DNA of 64,000 nucleotides. It comes from Spodoptera frugiperda (taxonomy: Eukaryota > Arthropoda > Insecta > Lepidoptera > Noctuidae). Below the pieces are notes generated by a model. The model did no database searches. It saw nothing but the letters and a program-made list of their open reading frames with translations, and had not been told where the DNA came from. The position numbers and the translations under genes are program-made. Position 1 is the first letter of the stretch, and every line of letters begins with the position of its first letter. Positions 1-12,600 of the stretch are shown here, in pieces. Where the stretch lies: assembly GCF_023101765.2 (NCBI RefSeq), contig NC_064237.1:7101649-7165648 (forward strand). The letters are read 5' to 3'.

Positions 1-156
1 AGTTTAGGAATGGGTGCAAATACATAATTTCTACGTATAAAACGCACCTAGATGTGACGTTACGCGATATTTCAAATCAATATATCTTCGAAAGTATTTA
101 TTTCCGAAAGAAAATAAAAAATACGTATCTAATATTTTAAAATTATCTACAAGACC
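1..156 (+). repeat. Fragment of a dispersed inverted-repeat element (same family as 16763-16985)
   Basis: The stretch around 55-156, with GCGATATTTCAAATC, ATATCTTCGAAAGTATTT and TACGTATCTAATATTTTAAA, is the reverse complement, with scattered mismatches, of bases near 16783-16870 in an ABCA-1 intron. The left end is cut by the window edge. This is probably a non-autonomous DNA transposon; I cannot assign a superfamily. Confidence 0.6.
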
Positions 157-3015
157 CTATTATATAGGAGTCATCTATGTACTAACACTTTATCGTGGAT
201 GAATCAACGTTCCCATCTACTTAAAGTTTAAAGTAAATTGCAGTAGGTTCGTATGCCCTGCCCAGGTGTGTAATGAAACATAACAGTAGGTAACTAGGTA
301 TCTAAACATAAGTAGGTACCTATCACCTTATCTTTATATGTATAAATGTCTTATTTAATGTAAAAATGCGGTAAACAAACATGCTTGTACCTATAGATTA
401 ATCTAAATATAGATATAAATAAACAGTTTTCCTTATTGATTGATGATAATTATGATACAGCCTTAATTGATGGTCATAGTTCGTGGAATTAGAAATAGAT
501 CAGTTTTCGTTTTGTGTAGGGTTCGTTACGGCACAGGATAGATTCAGTACTTAGTTAGCTCAACGGTGGACGTTTTACTATTGATGATGTCATATTATGA
601 AATTGTTAGGATGGAGTTTGTTTTAGGTATATGAATAGATTTTAAGTGAATAAAATCGCAAGTAAAACCCTGTTAACATCACAGGAACACAGTTCACTTT
701 GGTCCTGATAATAATTTAGTACTTAACAATATAAATAAAAGAAATATATAGACACGCATACGCGTATCGATCAGGTGGCCATTATCTTTAGCAGATTCCT
801 TATCTGTTATGTAGATATCGAGTATATTATATTTCTCTGCCAGTACAACATTGACAAGTGAATATGCCGTACTCTATTGTTAAGTGAAAACGTTATTCGT
901 TCAAATATAAATCGGTCTAAAATATAAAAGGTAAGATCGTGTTCGGTACTTATTCTTAAGGCTCTATTAATTCCCTAATAGTGAGTGAAGTTTGAGATAA
1001 ATTTTCTTGGTATAAAATTGTCACTGGTCGATGTTTGTTTATCTATTTTAAGAATAAATTTCTATTATGGTTCCGTTCTATTGTTTTCTGTCAGTCTGAT
1101 TTCTTGTCACTAGTTGTCGCTAGTGAAATGCTGGTTTTCATCTACATTAGTATATTTTTGTGAAATTATTATTACCTCGTACACGATCGAAAATAAAAAT
1201 TCCCTGGAAGCCTACGGCTTACGCTGTTTTGAAGTGCAAGCTGTTGAAACCAGAAGCCAAAGGTTCCTAATAATGTATTAAACAAAATGAAAAGTGCAAA
1301 ATATTACAAGTGTTGAAACATTTCGTAAGTAATAAGTCAAACTACGTAACAACACCTCTAATCTCCTAAATTTCATATTAAGTATTGACGCAGGTATTAT
1401 CATGTTTTGATAATAATGTATTATTTGACAATACTCTCACTCTACTCTGTTCATGAGTAAATGGTGCACCTCATCATACAGTAAACTATTATTACAGTAT
1501 ACCTAGTGTTATTTCGCTACTTGTCTGCCTTTTAGGGTGTAACGGTCTCGTAGGGTAGGAACAAGGAATAACGAATAAATCATGGGCAACCCCATGGAAG
1601 TTCTGAGATAGAAAGAGATAAGAAAAGGATCCTCTATCATGTTCTTGAATAAAAAAAAAATATATTTAAAATTGATGTTAGTAGTACAAAATGTGGAAAT
1701 AAGCCATGTAAACGCAATGTTTATTTTTCTAGACCAGGACATAAAACGTTATCTAATTCTAATTTGCTGGATTAATTTTATCTTTCGCATTATAAAAAAA
1801 TCACACCAATTTTCCTCGTTGTTTTGATAAATGTCTTTGTAAATATATCTCCAACAGAAATTGAGGTGGATTAATGCTATTGCCTAAACACTGATTGTAC
1901 TTTTGGTGGACGCTAAACATGGCAAGTTTCACGTCCAAGAAGTGAAAATGCTCCCTAGAAAAGCGTTGTAATGCTGTTGGTCCTACTTCTTTTTCCTGAT
2001 AAAACACATGATTCTGACTCATGATTTATAACATTAATCGTTTATGTAAATTGATAACACTGATTAGTGTGATAAATGATTATATTTAAATTAGGTACGT
2101 GTAAGTGAGCGTTTATTTGGCTTATGAATTGAAGTAGCACTTTGGCTGTCCGGTAGTATCTTCTGTCGAATTTTAATTAAGCGTCTGACGCGAGTACGAA
2201 CGAATAGGAGTGTTAGTTATTGTATATCATGATAGGAGTGCTACACAATGTAACTAGTACCAACGTTATACGAGATTAGCTAGTGGTACCTATAATTATT
2301 TTTACAAATAAGCAAATCTATGAACACTAGTCTTAAGATAAGATAAATAGGTACATGATTGTGTCGTAGATAAGTTTTCACGGATGTTCTATTTGTAATT
2401 GGAGTTTCCCATTAATTATTTTTTGGTAAGTGACTTTCCTACTTAAATTATATTATTGTAATATTAAGAGCCAGTGTAGAAAGGGGGTATTTGGTTCGTT
2501 GAGGACTAAAATCAATTCCAAGAAGATTCTGATTATGTGTTCCTTTTTGTGAGTTATTCGATAAAGTTTAAAAGAAATGTATAATACAAAATGAATTCTG
2601 TTTTACCTGCATAAGCTTTTAGTTTATGTTTACGTAGTGACACATGCGTTCTGTCCCTAAAAAGGGCGTCATGCATACCAAAGAGGAAAATGGCAAACGT
2701 TTTTGCTATGATAAATTGATAATGATAACAAATGATAGTGAAGAGATTAGGCAAGTGATGGCATTAGTATGTAGTACTAATACATAATACATAGTGTAAA
2801 GTTGTATGAGGTAACATTTGACAAAATTACTTTGATGAGTATAAAAATAGACTCCGCGTAGTTATATATTATTCTGTTCATTATTATTTGAATGAGAAAA
2901 TTGCTCAGTAACTCAGATGGTTACATTTTTTAAGGTTCCGGTCTTATGTACTTGACATTGTATTTATGACATCATGTACAAATACACAGTTCACTAGATC
3001 AGCGAAAAAGTATTT

Positions 3016-3172
3016 TACTAATATTATAAATGTTGAAGTTTGTGTGATTGTGTGTATGTTTGTTACTCAATCACGTCATAATGGCTGAAGAGATCGGTAT
3101 GCAATTTGGAACAGGGGTATATAATGGTCTGGTTCAACGGGATCGCGGACGAAGCCAAGGGCAGAAGATAGT
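3016..3172 (+). mobile_element. Helitron-like or related non-autonomous repeat, diverged
   Basis: It starts with ACTAATATTATAAATG and continues with a GTTTGTGTG-type stretch, TTGTTACTCAATCACG, then GATCGCGGACGAAGCC and a diverged end near GAAGATAGT. This order resembles a very common lepidopteran non-autonomous repeat with a CTAGT-like end. The short open frame at 3048-3230 lies inside it and is not a gene. The family assignment is from memory of the pattern, not from a search. Confidence 0.5.
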
Positions 3173-4387
3173 TTTTTTAGGACACACCCTCAATAGCAAT
3201 AACACAGCAGATGAAATCATAATTGTTTAGAGTTAGTACTCTTTTCCTTTGAGTATAATTTATTATTATTTATTTATTTATTAAAAGGTACATGTTAAAA
3301 CGTATAAACTAGTGTACAGTCCAACAAAACTATATATCTAGTTTCTCAACTAGTTTGTGACGTGGAAAGGCATTAGGTAGGTATATACGTTATGTTTTTT
3401 TTGCCTGAACATAATGTACGTACTTATCCTTAATATTTAATTCTAAACGTATTATCTTTTGTTTCTTTTGCTTGTTCATTGTGATAATTGAAAGTAATCA
3501 GTAAAATATTGATATATTCAAAAACTAATTAGCAAAATAATGTCTACAGATATGTGCTATGTGTGTACCTGTAGATATTTTGTACGTATATATGCTTAAA
3601 GAGTACATAATTGGTAGGTTATATAAATGAAATGTGTACTTCAATGTTAACGTAGTAATATCGGAACCAAATAAAATCATATTAGTTTTAAAATATTATA
3701 CGCACCTAATTAGCTACTAACATATGAAATGATGTAATATCAAACGTAATTTCATTTTTATACGGTTTATTTTTCTTAGGTAATTTGCTACGAAACGACT
3801 ACGAAATTAAAAAAAAAGTTAATTATCTTGCATTGCAACCAAATAGATTAATTCGTACGTAAGAGTGTCAGAATTAATAAGGTAATTAGATTAACATAAA
3901 AGTACATATGTATCAGCATCTATAATTTCGAGAAAAAAATTTTTGGTTAAAAAGTCAAACTACGTAGCAACACCTCTAAAAATTCATACGAAAATCGAAC
4001 CATGTTGAAACCACGTGTTTGGCAGTCACGTTTACAATGCGTACAAGGTGTACAACGTGATAGCCTTATTCAGTTATGTTTTAAGTAGTTTACTACCAAT
4101 AATATATATAAAGCACTGTATACATACTATATGTGAGGAAGACTCCCCCAAACATGTCACGTTTCCATCAATTTGTAACAAGTGCTTGTTTATACTTGAT
4201 TGTTCAATTAAAACAGTTCTATCGCTTAACGCACTCGCTATGAAGTTCTATTGATTAAGTTCGTTAGGTGCATTCTGAGTGCAACTACTGATATTTAATG
4301 AGTGCAATTACTACTACTATAGATGATTGTCCGTTTAGTTGTGTTCGAATTGTAGGTTTTGTATAGATTTGTTATTTATTTAAAAAA

Positions 4388-4549
4388 AGTATTACTGGGC
4401 TTTTTTGGGTTATTAGAAAAATTTTCAGTAGTAGCACGGAGTCTGGAATTGTGCCCAGTATATGGCAATAGGCTCACCCCCTGTTACATGGGACTTATTA
4501 TACTAATGGTGAAAAGTGGGTGTATATTGTATAGTGGCATTACGTGCCG
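4388..4549 (+). mobile_element. SINE, left part, interrupted by a MITE
   Basis: Bases 4388-4549 match the body of the fuller SINE at 29296-29597: shared words include CAGTAGTAGCACGGAGTCTGG, TATGGCAATAGGCTCACC, ACATGGGACTTAT and GGTGAAAAGTGGGTGTA. The tRNA-like head is missing here. The SINE resumes at 5463-5500 (GAGCACCTCTACCTACC then a degraded tail). The interruption is the 910-bp element at 4553-5462. Confidence 0.75.
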
Positions 4550-4552
4550 TAA

Positions 4553-5462
4553 GGCCGCGTTTCCATTGACGCGGAGCGGGGCGTAGAGGAGCGGAGAAGA
4601 GCGGTGAAAAGTGGTCAGTGTTTCCACTGACGCGGAGCTGGGCGGAGAGGGGCGGAGAGGAGCGGTGAAAAATGGTCAGCGGAGTGGAGAGAGGCGGAGC
4701 GGAGCATACTTTTGGAATCATATTGAGAGATTGACCATGTCTAAATACAATAGACCCTTTATCGATCAAATATCGCAATCGATATTTTAATTTAGAGTTT
4801 ATTGTTTTTTATATGATATACTAAACGAAATAAGATTTACAAATATAGTTAATTTTATAAACGATATTTCGATATGAAAGTAAAACTAAAAGAAAGTATT
4901 TTCTCAATTGAAAGTTATGATTTACTTGAATATCAATTATCATTAACAATATTTGAGTAACGACTGTTTAAGAAAATTTAAAATATCAATATAACATTGA
5001 AAATAAATATATTTTTGTTTGATAAGTAATTTGTTTCGTAGTAATCGATTTTAAGAAAATCGATTAAACAACACCCTCACACACGCTACTTGGACATCCC
5101 TTTTTGGTTACTTCGTGAATCTTCGTGCTTATTCGGCAATACTCGGTACTCGATTATATGTCTCTGTCACACGTTAGCATTGGCGTCGTGTTAGTGTCAC
5201 TATCCTTGTCTTAAGTACAGTACAGTACCGCACCGCGCTGCTCCGCACCGCCCCGCTGTCCTCCGCACAACAACGCCCCGCTGTCCTCCGCACCGCATCG
5301 TCTCGCTATATATTGTATGAATATCCGCTCAACTCTGCTCCGCCCCGCTCATGCTGTTTCCATTGAAGCGGTGCGGAGATTTCGAGCATAGTGATTGGTC
5401 AATTCGTGCTGTGCATCGCTAAGCTCCTCTCCGCCCCGCTCCGCGTCAATGGAAACGCGGCC
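4553..5462. mobile_element. PIF/Harbinger-type MITE (910 bp) nested in a SINE
   Basis: The ends are long inverted repeats: the left begins GGCCGCGTTTCCATTGACGC and the right ends with its reverse complement, followed by GGAGCGGGGCG-type sequence inward. A TAA lies directly outside each end (4550-4552 and 5463-5465). The uninterrupted SINE at 29296 has a single TAA at the equivalent site (CGTGCCATAATGTGCACC), so the TAA is a target-site duplication. Three-base TWA duplications and GG-starting ends are typical of PIF/Harbinger elements. The interior has GC-rich imperfect repeats of GGAGCGG near both ends and no transposase frame, so the element is non-autonomous. Confidence 0.8.
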
Positions 5463-6608
5463 TAATGAGCACCTCTACCTACCCTTTCGCGGATAAAACG
5501 CAAAACGATGGACCTTAAAATAAAACGTTACACAGTTGATACAGCCTAATTTCTTTAAATTTGGATCTAATGCACAGTCGCATTACCAGTGTAATTTATG
5601 TTTGTTTACACCTAACACAGGGGATAAAATCCACGAAATCCTTTTTAAATAACGGAGAGATTAAAATGAGTTAACAGTTCGGAAACAATAGTAAAGATTG
5701 AATTCAATAAGTATGTCAATCTAGCAATGCCTTCAAACATGTTATGACATCAGAGATAAGGTCTTCTAGATTCTGTCATATCTTACGTGATATTACAATT
5801 TTCTTACGTTTCCATAGAGTTAGGTACATGTTTTTGGAAAATACTTGGAAAATGTAACTAGACAATAATAATTAATTAAGGATTAAACGGCATGTGATAA
5901 ATATAATTGGTAGGTTTTATCTAACCTTAGATTGTCTGTATGATAGAGTTATGAGCGATAGAAAGCGCTTTAACTAATTCGTACATTTTGTATCGTCTTA
6001 TCCTTGTCATGCTATATTTTTGTTACTTAATTGAAACATACTATATAAAGATAGTTATATACATCTAATTTATATGATTAAAATATATGTAGGAGGAACA
6101 TTATTTCTGTATTTTTTAATTTTAAGGGCGTTGAATTTCTGTAAATATGTATTCTATGAAGCGCAGATTAGTTAGGGCTGTTGCAGTGTAAGTCATATAA
6201 AAATTAAGAGTAGATACTAAAGATAATAGTAATCTAGAGATTAGGAAAGCAATAAATAAATAAATCTTATTGTTTGTATTTTTGGATATAATTTATCGAA
6301 GGTAACTGAACTTTTTCACGTTTTGTAATTGCTGTTTTGCTGCCTTTAAAGATAAGATGTGACGCATTTATTATTTTTGCACTATAAAATCACCAGTACA
6401 ATAACACGTGAATAAAAATTATTTTATAAGCACATACGTATTGAACTATTATCTATCTGAATGTTTATCTCTAATTTATTCTTAATCAGGAAGAAAATTA
6501 AGCTTATCGAATTGTGATAACAATGAAAGAACGAATTGTAAAATATAAGTAATTAAGTTACTTGTTTGAAATAATGAAGGTATTAACTAACTACAACTGT
6601 TGGGTAAC

Positions 6609-9600
6609 ATGCAGGAGGCAGACGCCATCGCCTTAAAAATGCGGCTGGTACCGAAGCAGGCGAGCCCCTTCGCAAAGTTCCGGCTGCTGATGTGGAAGAA
6701 CTTCCTGCAGCAATGGAGGCACAGAACGCAAACAGTCCTCGAAATTCTACTCCCAGTTCTCACCATGACGCTGGTGCTAATCCTACGATGGCAGATAGAA
6801 CCAGCAGAAAGAGAAACACAAACCTACCCGCCTTTCAGAGCAAACACACTCAACTTTTCCACTGTTGTACTGTGAGTTATCCAAAATTCTATTGCATGTC
6901 GCTTTAATAAAACTATTTAATTCAACAGTTCTAAGGAACCGTCCACCATTCTTATCATTGTCATTATCATCGGTTTGTTTTCATCCTAAGTTAGGCGTAG
7001 ATCTCTCAAATAGTCCGCCTGTGGGCTGACTGCACTACTCCAGTATATCTAGATTTGATGTTTTATAATGTGCTCAAGCGAATATTATTCTTCCGATTAC
7101 GATTCATGTTTCTCATCACAATGACATCAAGTATTTCTGTTGTTTTAGTGTAATCAGTTCACACGCTTGGCTATTTACTTAAAACTTTACTATGCAATTT
7201 GCTCTACATTAATGAACTGAGATAAAATCATGATGCAAGTTGTTCTGCAAATAATTTCATTTTGTGTGACGTATGAAATATACTATACTAAACGTTTTTT
7301 TTTTTTCAGGTTTGGTCTGGATTGTCCTAATGTATCTATTGCCTATTCACCAACTAGTCCTGTGTTAGAAGATGTAGTTAGAAATGCAATTACTAATTTA
7401 TTAATACAGAACATGGAAGATTTAATTGCTAGGTTACCAATAGAAATAGAGTTACCACCCACTATTGAAATAAATTCTACCGCTATACTTGACTGGATAA
7501 AATCTCGTATAAGGGTACAAGCTTATAATAATAGTAATGAAACAAGAGGGATTTATATAGAAGAAGAAAATACACGAAGGGTTATAGCGGTCGTAGAGTT
7601 TGACGATAAACTATACGGTTGGTATTGTATTATTTTTCCTATAAGGGCCTGTTTCACCACCTCCATATAAATACCAGATAAAGGGTAATTCTTCAAAAAC
7701 AAAAAGTTAACGGCGTCATTATCCTCAAAAGTTAATAATTCTGCTGATTAAAACATAAAATTTGGTTTCAATTAATTAAGCTGTGGCACTGCTCTCAAGC
7801 GATCCAATAAAAATAAGGATGATAATAAGCTACCAAAATGCTTAAGAAGGCGGGTGAATAATGATTTGTTAATTGTTTTTTGAAAAATCACTTTAAACTT
7901 ATGAGACAGATAGTTCACACAAATTACGTTGTTAATTCAAATTTATCTGGGTTCGTAGCTGCTATTCAGATGTTGTGAAACAGGCCCTCAGCTTGTATTG
8001 GATCTGTTGTATAATTCAGCTAACTGACACTGGAGTATTTTACTAATTTTAGGCGCAGAATCATTGTCCAATAATTTGTCGTACTCTCTGAGATTCCCCG
8101 AGAGACCTCGTCTTAATTCGTTATTCCAAACTGGAGGTCGCACTTGGAGGACAGACGCAGTTTTCCCTGTTTTCGAAACGCCTGGTCCTCGATTTTCGAA
8201 GTCTTGGGAAGGTGGAAACGATCCAGGTAACGACCTTTCTATAATTAATTGTACTAGAGATTTTTTTACAATTTTTATTTAAGAAAATAATTTAAGTAGT
8301 CGTATCTTATTTTATTTTTTGTGTGCAGGTTACGTAAACGAAATGTTCATAGCACTACAACAAGTTATTTCAACGGAGTTGATAGCGAGGTCGACAGGAG
8401 TGAACATGAGTGAGTTCACAGTGTTCCTGCAGAGATACCCTCACCCGCCGTACATCAGGGACATGGCGCTTGACCTTCTGCAGTTCATGTTCCCTATGTT
8501 CATCATGTTGAGCTTCAGTTACACTGCAATCAACATTACGAGGGCGGTCACGGTAGAAAAGGAATTGCAACTAAAGGTAATCTTCAGATATAGAATACTA
8601 AATAAAACTTGAGTTTCTCTTCTCTAGTAGTCGTGTTAGCCCGGAGGTTTAAGACCGCTTCTCATGCATGAGAGTGCGGGATCGCCTTTAACCTGCCCAA
8701 CAAGTACTAATGTGACTTTTCCGAGTTATGTGTACTCTCTAGGATTAGGTATTTAAGCACCACTGACAAACTGTGAAGGAAAACATCGTGAGGAAACCTG
8801 GGTTTATAATTTCTAATTATAAGTCTAACACGCATTGAGCAAACGTGGTGATTAATGCTCAAACCTTCTCCGTGTGAGAAGAGCCCTTTGGTCAGCAGTG
8901 GCCACTAATAGGCTGTTGATGTTGTTGTTGAAATAGTTTCTCTATTCAAAACTAGGAATAACAATAAAAAATTCACGTCAATAATTGTTTTTGTAATTTT
9001 TCAGGAAACGATGAAAATAATGGGTCTCCCTACATGGTTGCATTGGACTGCATGGACCTGTAAACAGTTTGTTTTCTTGTTAGTATCCGCAAGTCTGACA
9101 GTGATACTTTTAAAAGTAAGTTTTTTTTATAAATTAGATTTCATTCTACCATTTTAGTTTTACCTGTTTTCTCTATAAATGGTTTCTTTCATGTTTTAGA
9201 TAAATTGGTTCACGAACGAAGACGGTTTCAGTGAGTACACGGTGTTTACTAACACGCCTTGGACAGTCTTGATGTTTTTCACGATGCTGTACTTAACTTG
9301 CGTGATATTTTTCTCATTTATGATGAGCAGCTTTTTCTCTAAAGGTATGTATATTCTCTATTATTAGTTGATTAGTAGTTTTATGACTTGTATGATGTAG
9401 GTACATATGATTTATTTTTGTTTCATTTTATGTAGCTAGTACAGCAGCGTTGTGCACTGTAGTTGTCTGGTTCCTCACATACATCCCTGCCTTCCTCCTG
9501 GCAATGGACATCGAAATGTCTACAACAGTCCAGGTCTTTACATGCCTCAGTATTAATTCTGCGATGTCTTATGGATTCCAGCTTTTGCTTGCCAAGGAAA

Positions 9601-12600
9601 GTACTGGAGGTAAGATGTCAAATTTATTTTAAAGTAGCGTTATGTAAATTTTAGATTTTTTTCAGTGTGTATGTAGTCTGGACAGTATGATTGCTTTTAG
9701 TAGGTTACTTATGTGAAAAGGAATTTTACTATTCTTTGACTTTTTCGAATACGTACGGAAATAATACGTATCAATAATTACTTTAGTACAAACCTATTCA
9801 CTTATGCAATATGGTATGATAGTGACATACTGAGTATGAACGTAGTAGAATAATTCACGTAGCGACTGCAGCATGCATGAGTACCTACTAAATTGCTGAT
9901 CATATTCCTTCAACTAGGCTTGCAGTGGGGCGACTTCATGTCGGCACCAGGGACGGACTCTAATCGCTTCGTGTTCGGCCACGTGGTCATCATGTTAGTG
10001 GTGGACTGCTTCGTCTACATGCTCGTCACCCTCTACTTCGAACAAGTGATGCCTGGACCATTTGGCACGCCCAAACGCTGGTACTTCCCGTTCCAGTTGC
10101 GATTTTGGTTCCCTCATTATAAACCAGGTAAAGATCAGTGATTTTTTAAATTTATAATTCAATAAAGGTTTAAATTTTGAAATTTAATTAATGGTTTGTT
10201 TTTCTTCTTCAGGTACAGTTTTGGTTTTGGAAAATGAAAACAGTGAATTTGAAGACATCATAAAGGAAAAAGAACCCAATGAACACGAAGTGGGCGTTAA
10301 AATGAATGTAAGTGTGAACCTCTTAAATCTGAGAAACTTGTCTCCGATTACTGCTCAGCTTAATCTGTTCTATTATAATTTAAACATCCCCTTAACTATG
10401 TATCTTATTCACAGAATTTAACAAAAATCTTTGGAGCTAACACTGCGGTCAACAATTTGTCTTTGAATATTTACGACGATCAAATCACAGTATTACTTGG
10501 ACATAATGGTGCTGGGAAATCGACCACAATATCAATGTTGACAGGTTTGTATATTTTTTTAGCGTTAATTCTATACATGCATTTATCATTAGATAAATTG
10601 CTTTATCCGTTTTTATTTACCTACATACATAAAATTACGTAGGTAGTTGTTTGGCTTATTCAAGTTGAAAACTGAACACGTCACTTCTAGTAATGTAAAT
10701 TATAAGTAGTTGTCTGCAGTTACCTCATGAAATTAAGGAAGTAGGGAGGTAATGTTAAATTACGTCGCAGAGTGGGTGCATAGCAATTGTCGTATCTGCT
10801 CCAGGCAAGCAACGGAACTCTTACGCAATCACATTACTGTAGACTAGCCCACTGGCTTTAATGTAGGTAATGTTACTAGGTTAAATACAATTGAAGGTCT
10901 TCAAAACGATTGCAATTTTAGAATTACGTATGCGGAAATTATTTAAGTAATTGTGTGTTATTTTTAAACTTACTGTGTTTTTTCATATTATAGGTAATTT
11001 GGAGGTAACCCGGGGTACTGTGACTGTCGCGGGATATGACATGACACACGAAACTTATGCGGCTCGTGCCCATATCGGCTTATGTCCCCAACACAATGTA
11101 CTGTTTAACGAACTCACTGTCAGAGAACATTTGGAATTCTTTGCCAGGTTGAAAGGATTTCGTGGGGCAGAGCTCAAATCTGAGATTGATACTCTTATAG
11201 AAAAATTGGAACTACAAGACAAGGTTGGTTTATTGATAATTATCTAACGAATATATATAAAGACTTACGTTATGTTTTTTTACAACACACTTACTTATGT
11301 GTATCATTCTTACAGCGAGACTATCCCTCTAATGGTTTGTCTGGAGGTCAAAAGCGACGTTTATGTGTTGGAATAGCTTTAAGTGGAGCAGCACGTGTGG
11401 TACTACTCGATGAACCTACTTCTGGAATGGATCCTTCTTCTCGACGAGCTCTTTGGGAACTTCTACAGAAGGAGAAGAAAGGTAACAGATCGACCTTTAA
11501 TATAAAAAAGTTATTTCATAGATTTTTCAAAACTCAAACTAAAAATCTTTACTTGCATTTTTGGTCAGGTCTTAATTTAAATATTTTGAACAGCATAACG
11601 GCCTTTTTAACAACAATTCTAATAAGTTGTTTATGTTTAGGTCGATCGATGATCTTGACGACACATTTCATGGACGAAGCTGATATTCTCGGTGACCGCG
11701 TGGCAATTATGGCGCAAGGCCGCCTGCAGTGTGTGGGTTCACCTTATTTCCTGAAACGTCATTATGGCGTCGGATACACTCTGGTAGTCGTTAAGGACGA
11801 TGACTTTGACTTCGAGGAATGCACTAGACTTATAAATAAATACATTCCAGACACGGTTGTCAAGGAAGACCGCGGTAAGTTAGGCATAAATGAAACCTTT
11901 GTACAATAATCTACATTTAATAACATTAAGTTGCGCAGCTAAAGTACTATAAAAAATTAACGAATTTTTTAAATGTCTTTTTATAGGTACGGAAATTACT
12001 TATAACTTAATCAACGATTATTCATACGCTTTTGAAGAAATGCTGAACGATTTGGAATGTAATATGGAAAAGATTAAATACAAAAACTATGGTTTAACTG
12101 CTACTACTTTAGAGGATGTGTTTATGTCGTAAGTGACTTCTATATTTATTTATATTCTAGTTGCGGACCAAATATAGGTACTTAATAGGTTAATAATGTA
12201 ATATTTTGATTCACAGAGTCGGTTCGGACTTGGCACCAGTAAATAATTCAGATAACGATGACGCTGTTACTACTACGACGGACTCGACCATTGACGACAT
12301 TTTGAAACACGAACTTGATTCGTCTTTGGAAGAATGTAAGTAGTATGAATTTACAAATGATCAGACGTTACAGTTAAGCGTCCACAGGCGCGCATCGTAT
12401 GCATCGCACGAATTCCGTATGACGTCATCGGTGCGCATCACATGTAGGCATTGCCGACGATGCGGTTCGTACGATTCGGATCAGTGGACGCAGTTGTATG
12501 AATTTCTATAGAAGACAAATTAAAATCTGTTGCGTGCGACGCGTACGATGTTGATCTGTGGACGCTTACCATTAGTCTTTGCCAGTTAACCTTATACGAC

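Larger units (their letters stand above)
1..6608. other. Gene-free 5' flank of ABCA-1
   Basis: I found no convincing exon here; the open frames are short, lack homology that I recognise, and are broken by AT-rich sequence. The stretch contains several repeat fragments listed separately: an inverted-repeat element fragment at 1-156, a Helitron-like fragment at 3016-3172, and a SINE interrupted by a MITE at 4388-5500. A segment of about 30 bp (AGTCAAACTACGTA then CAACACCTCTAA) occurs near 1336 and again near 3954. The promoter and any untranslated first exon of ABCA-1 should lie here, but I cannot place them. Confidence 0.6.

Noticed and set aside
3048..3230. 60-codon ORF upstream of ABCA-1
   Set aside because: It lies in a Helitron-like repeat fragment and has no protein-like composition.
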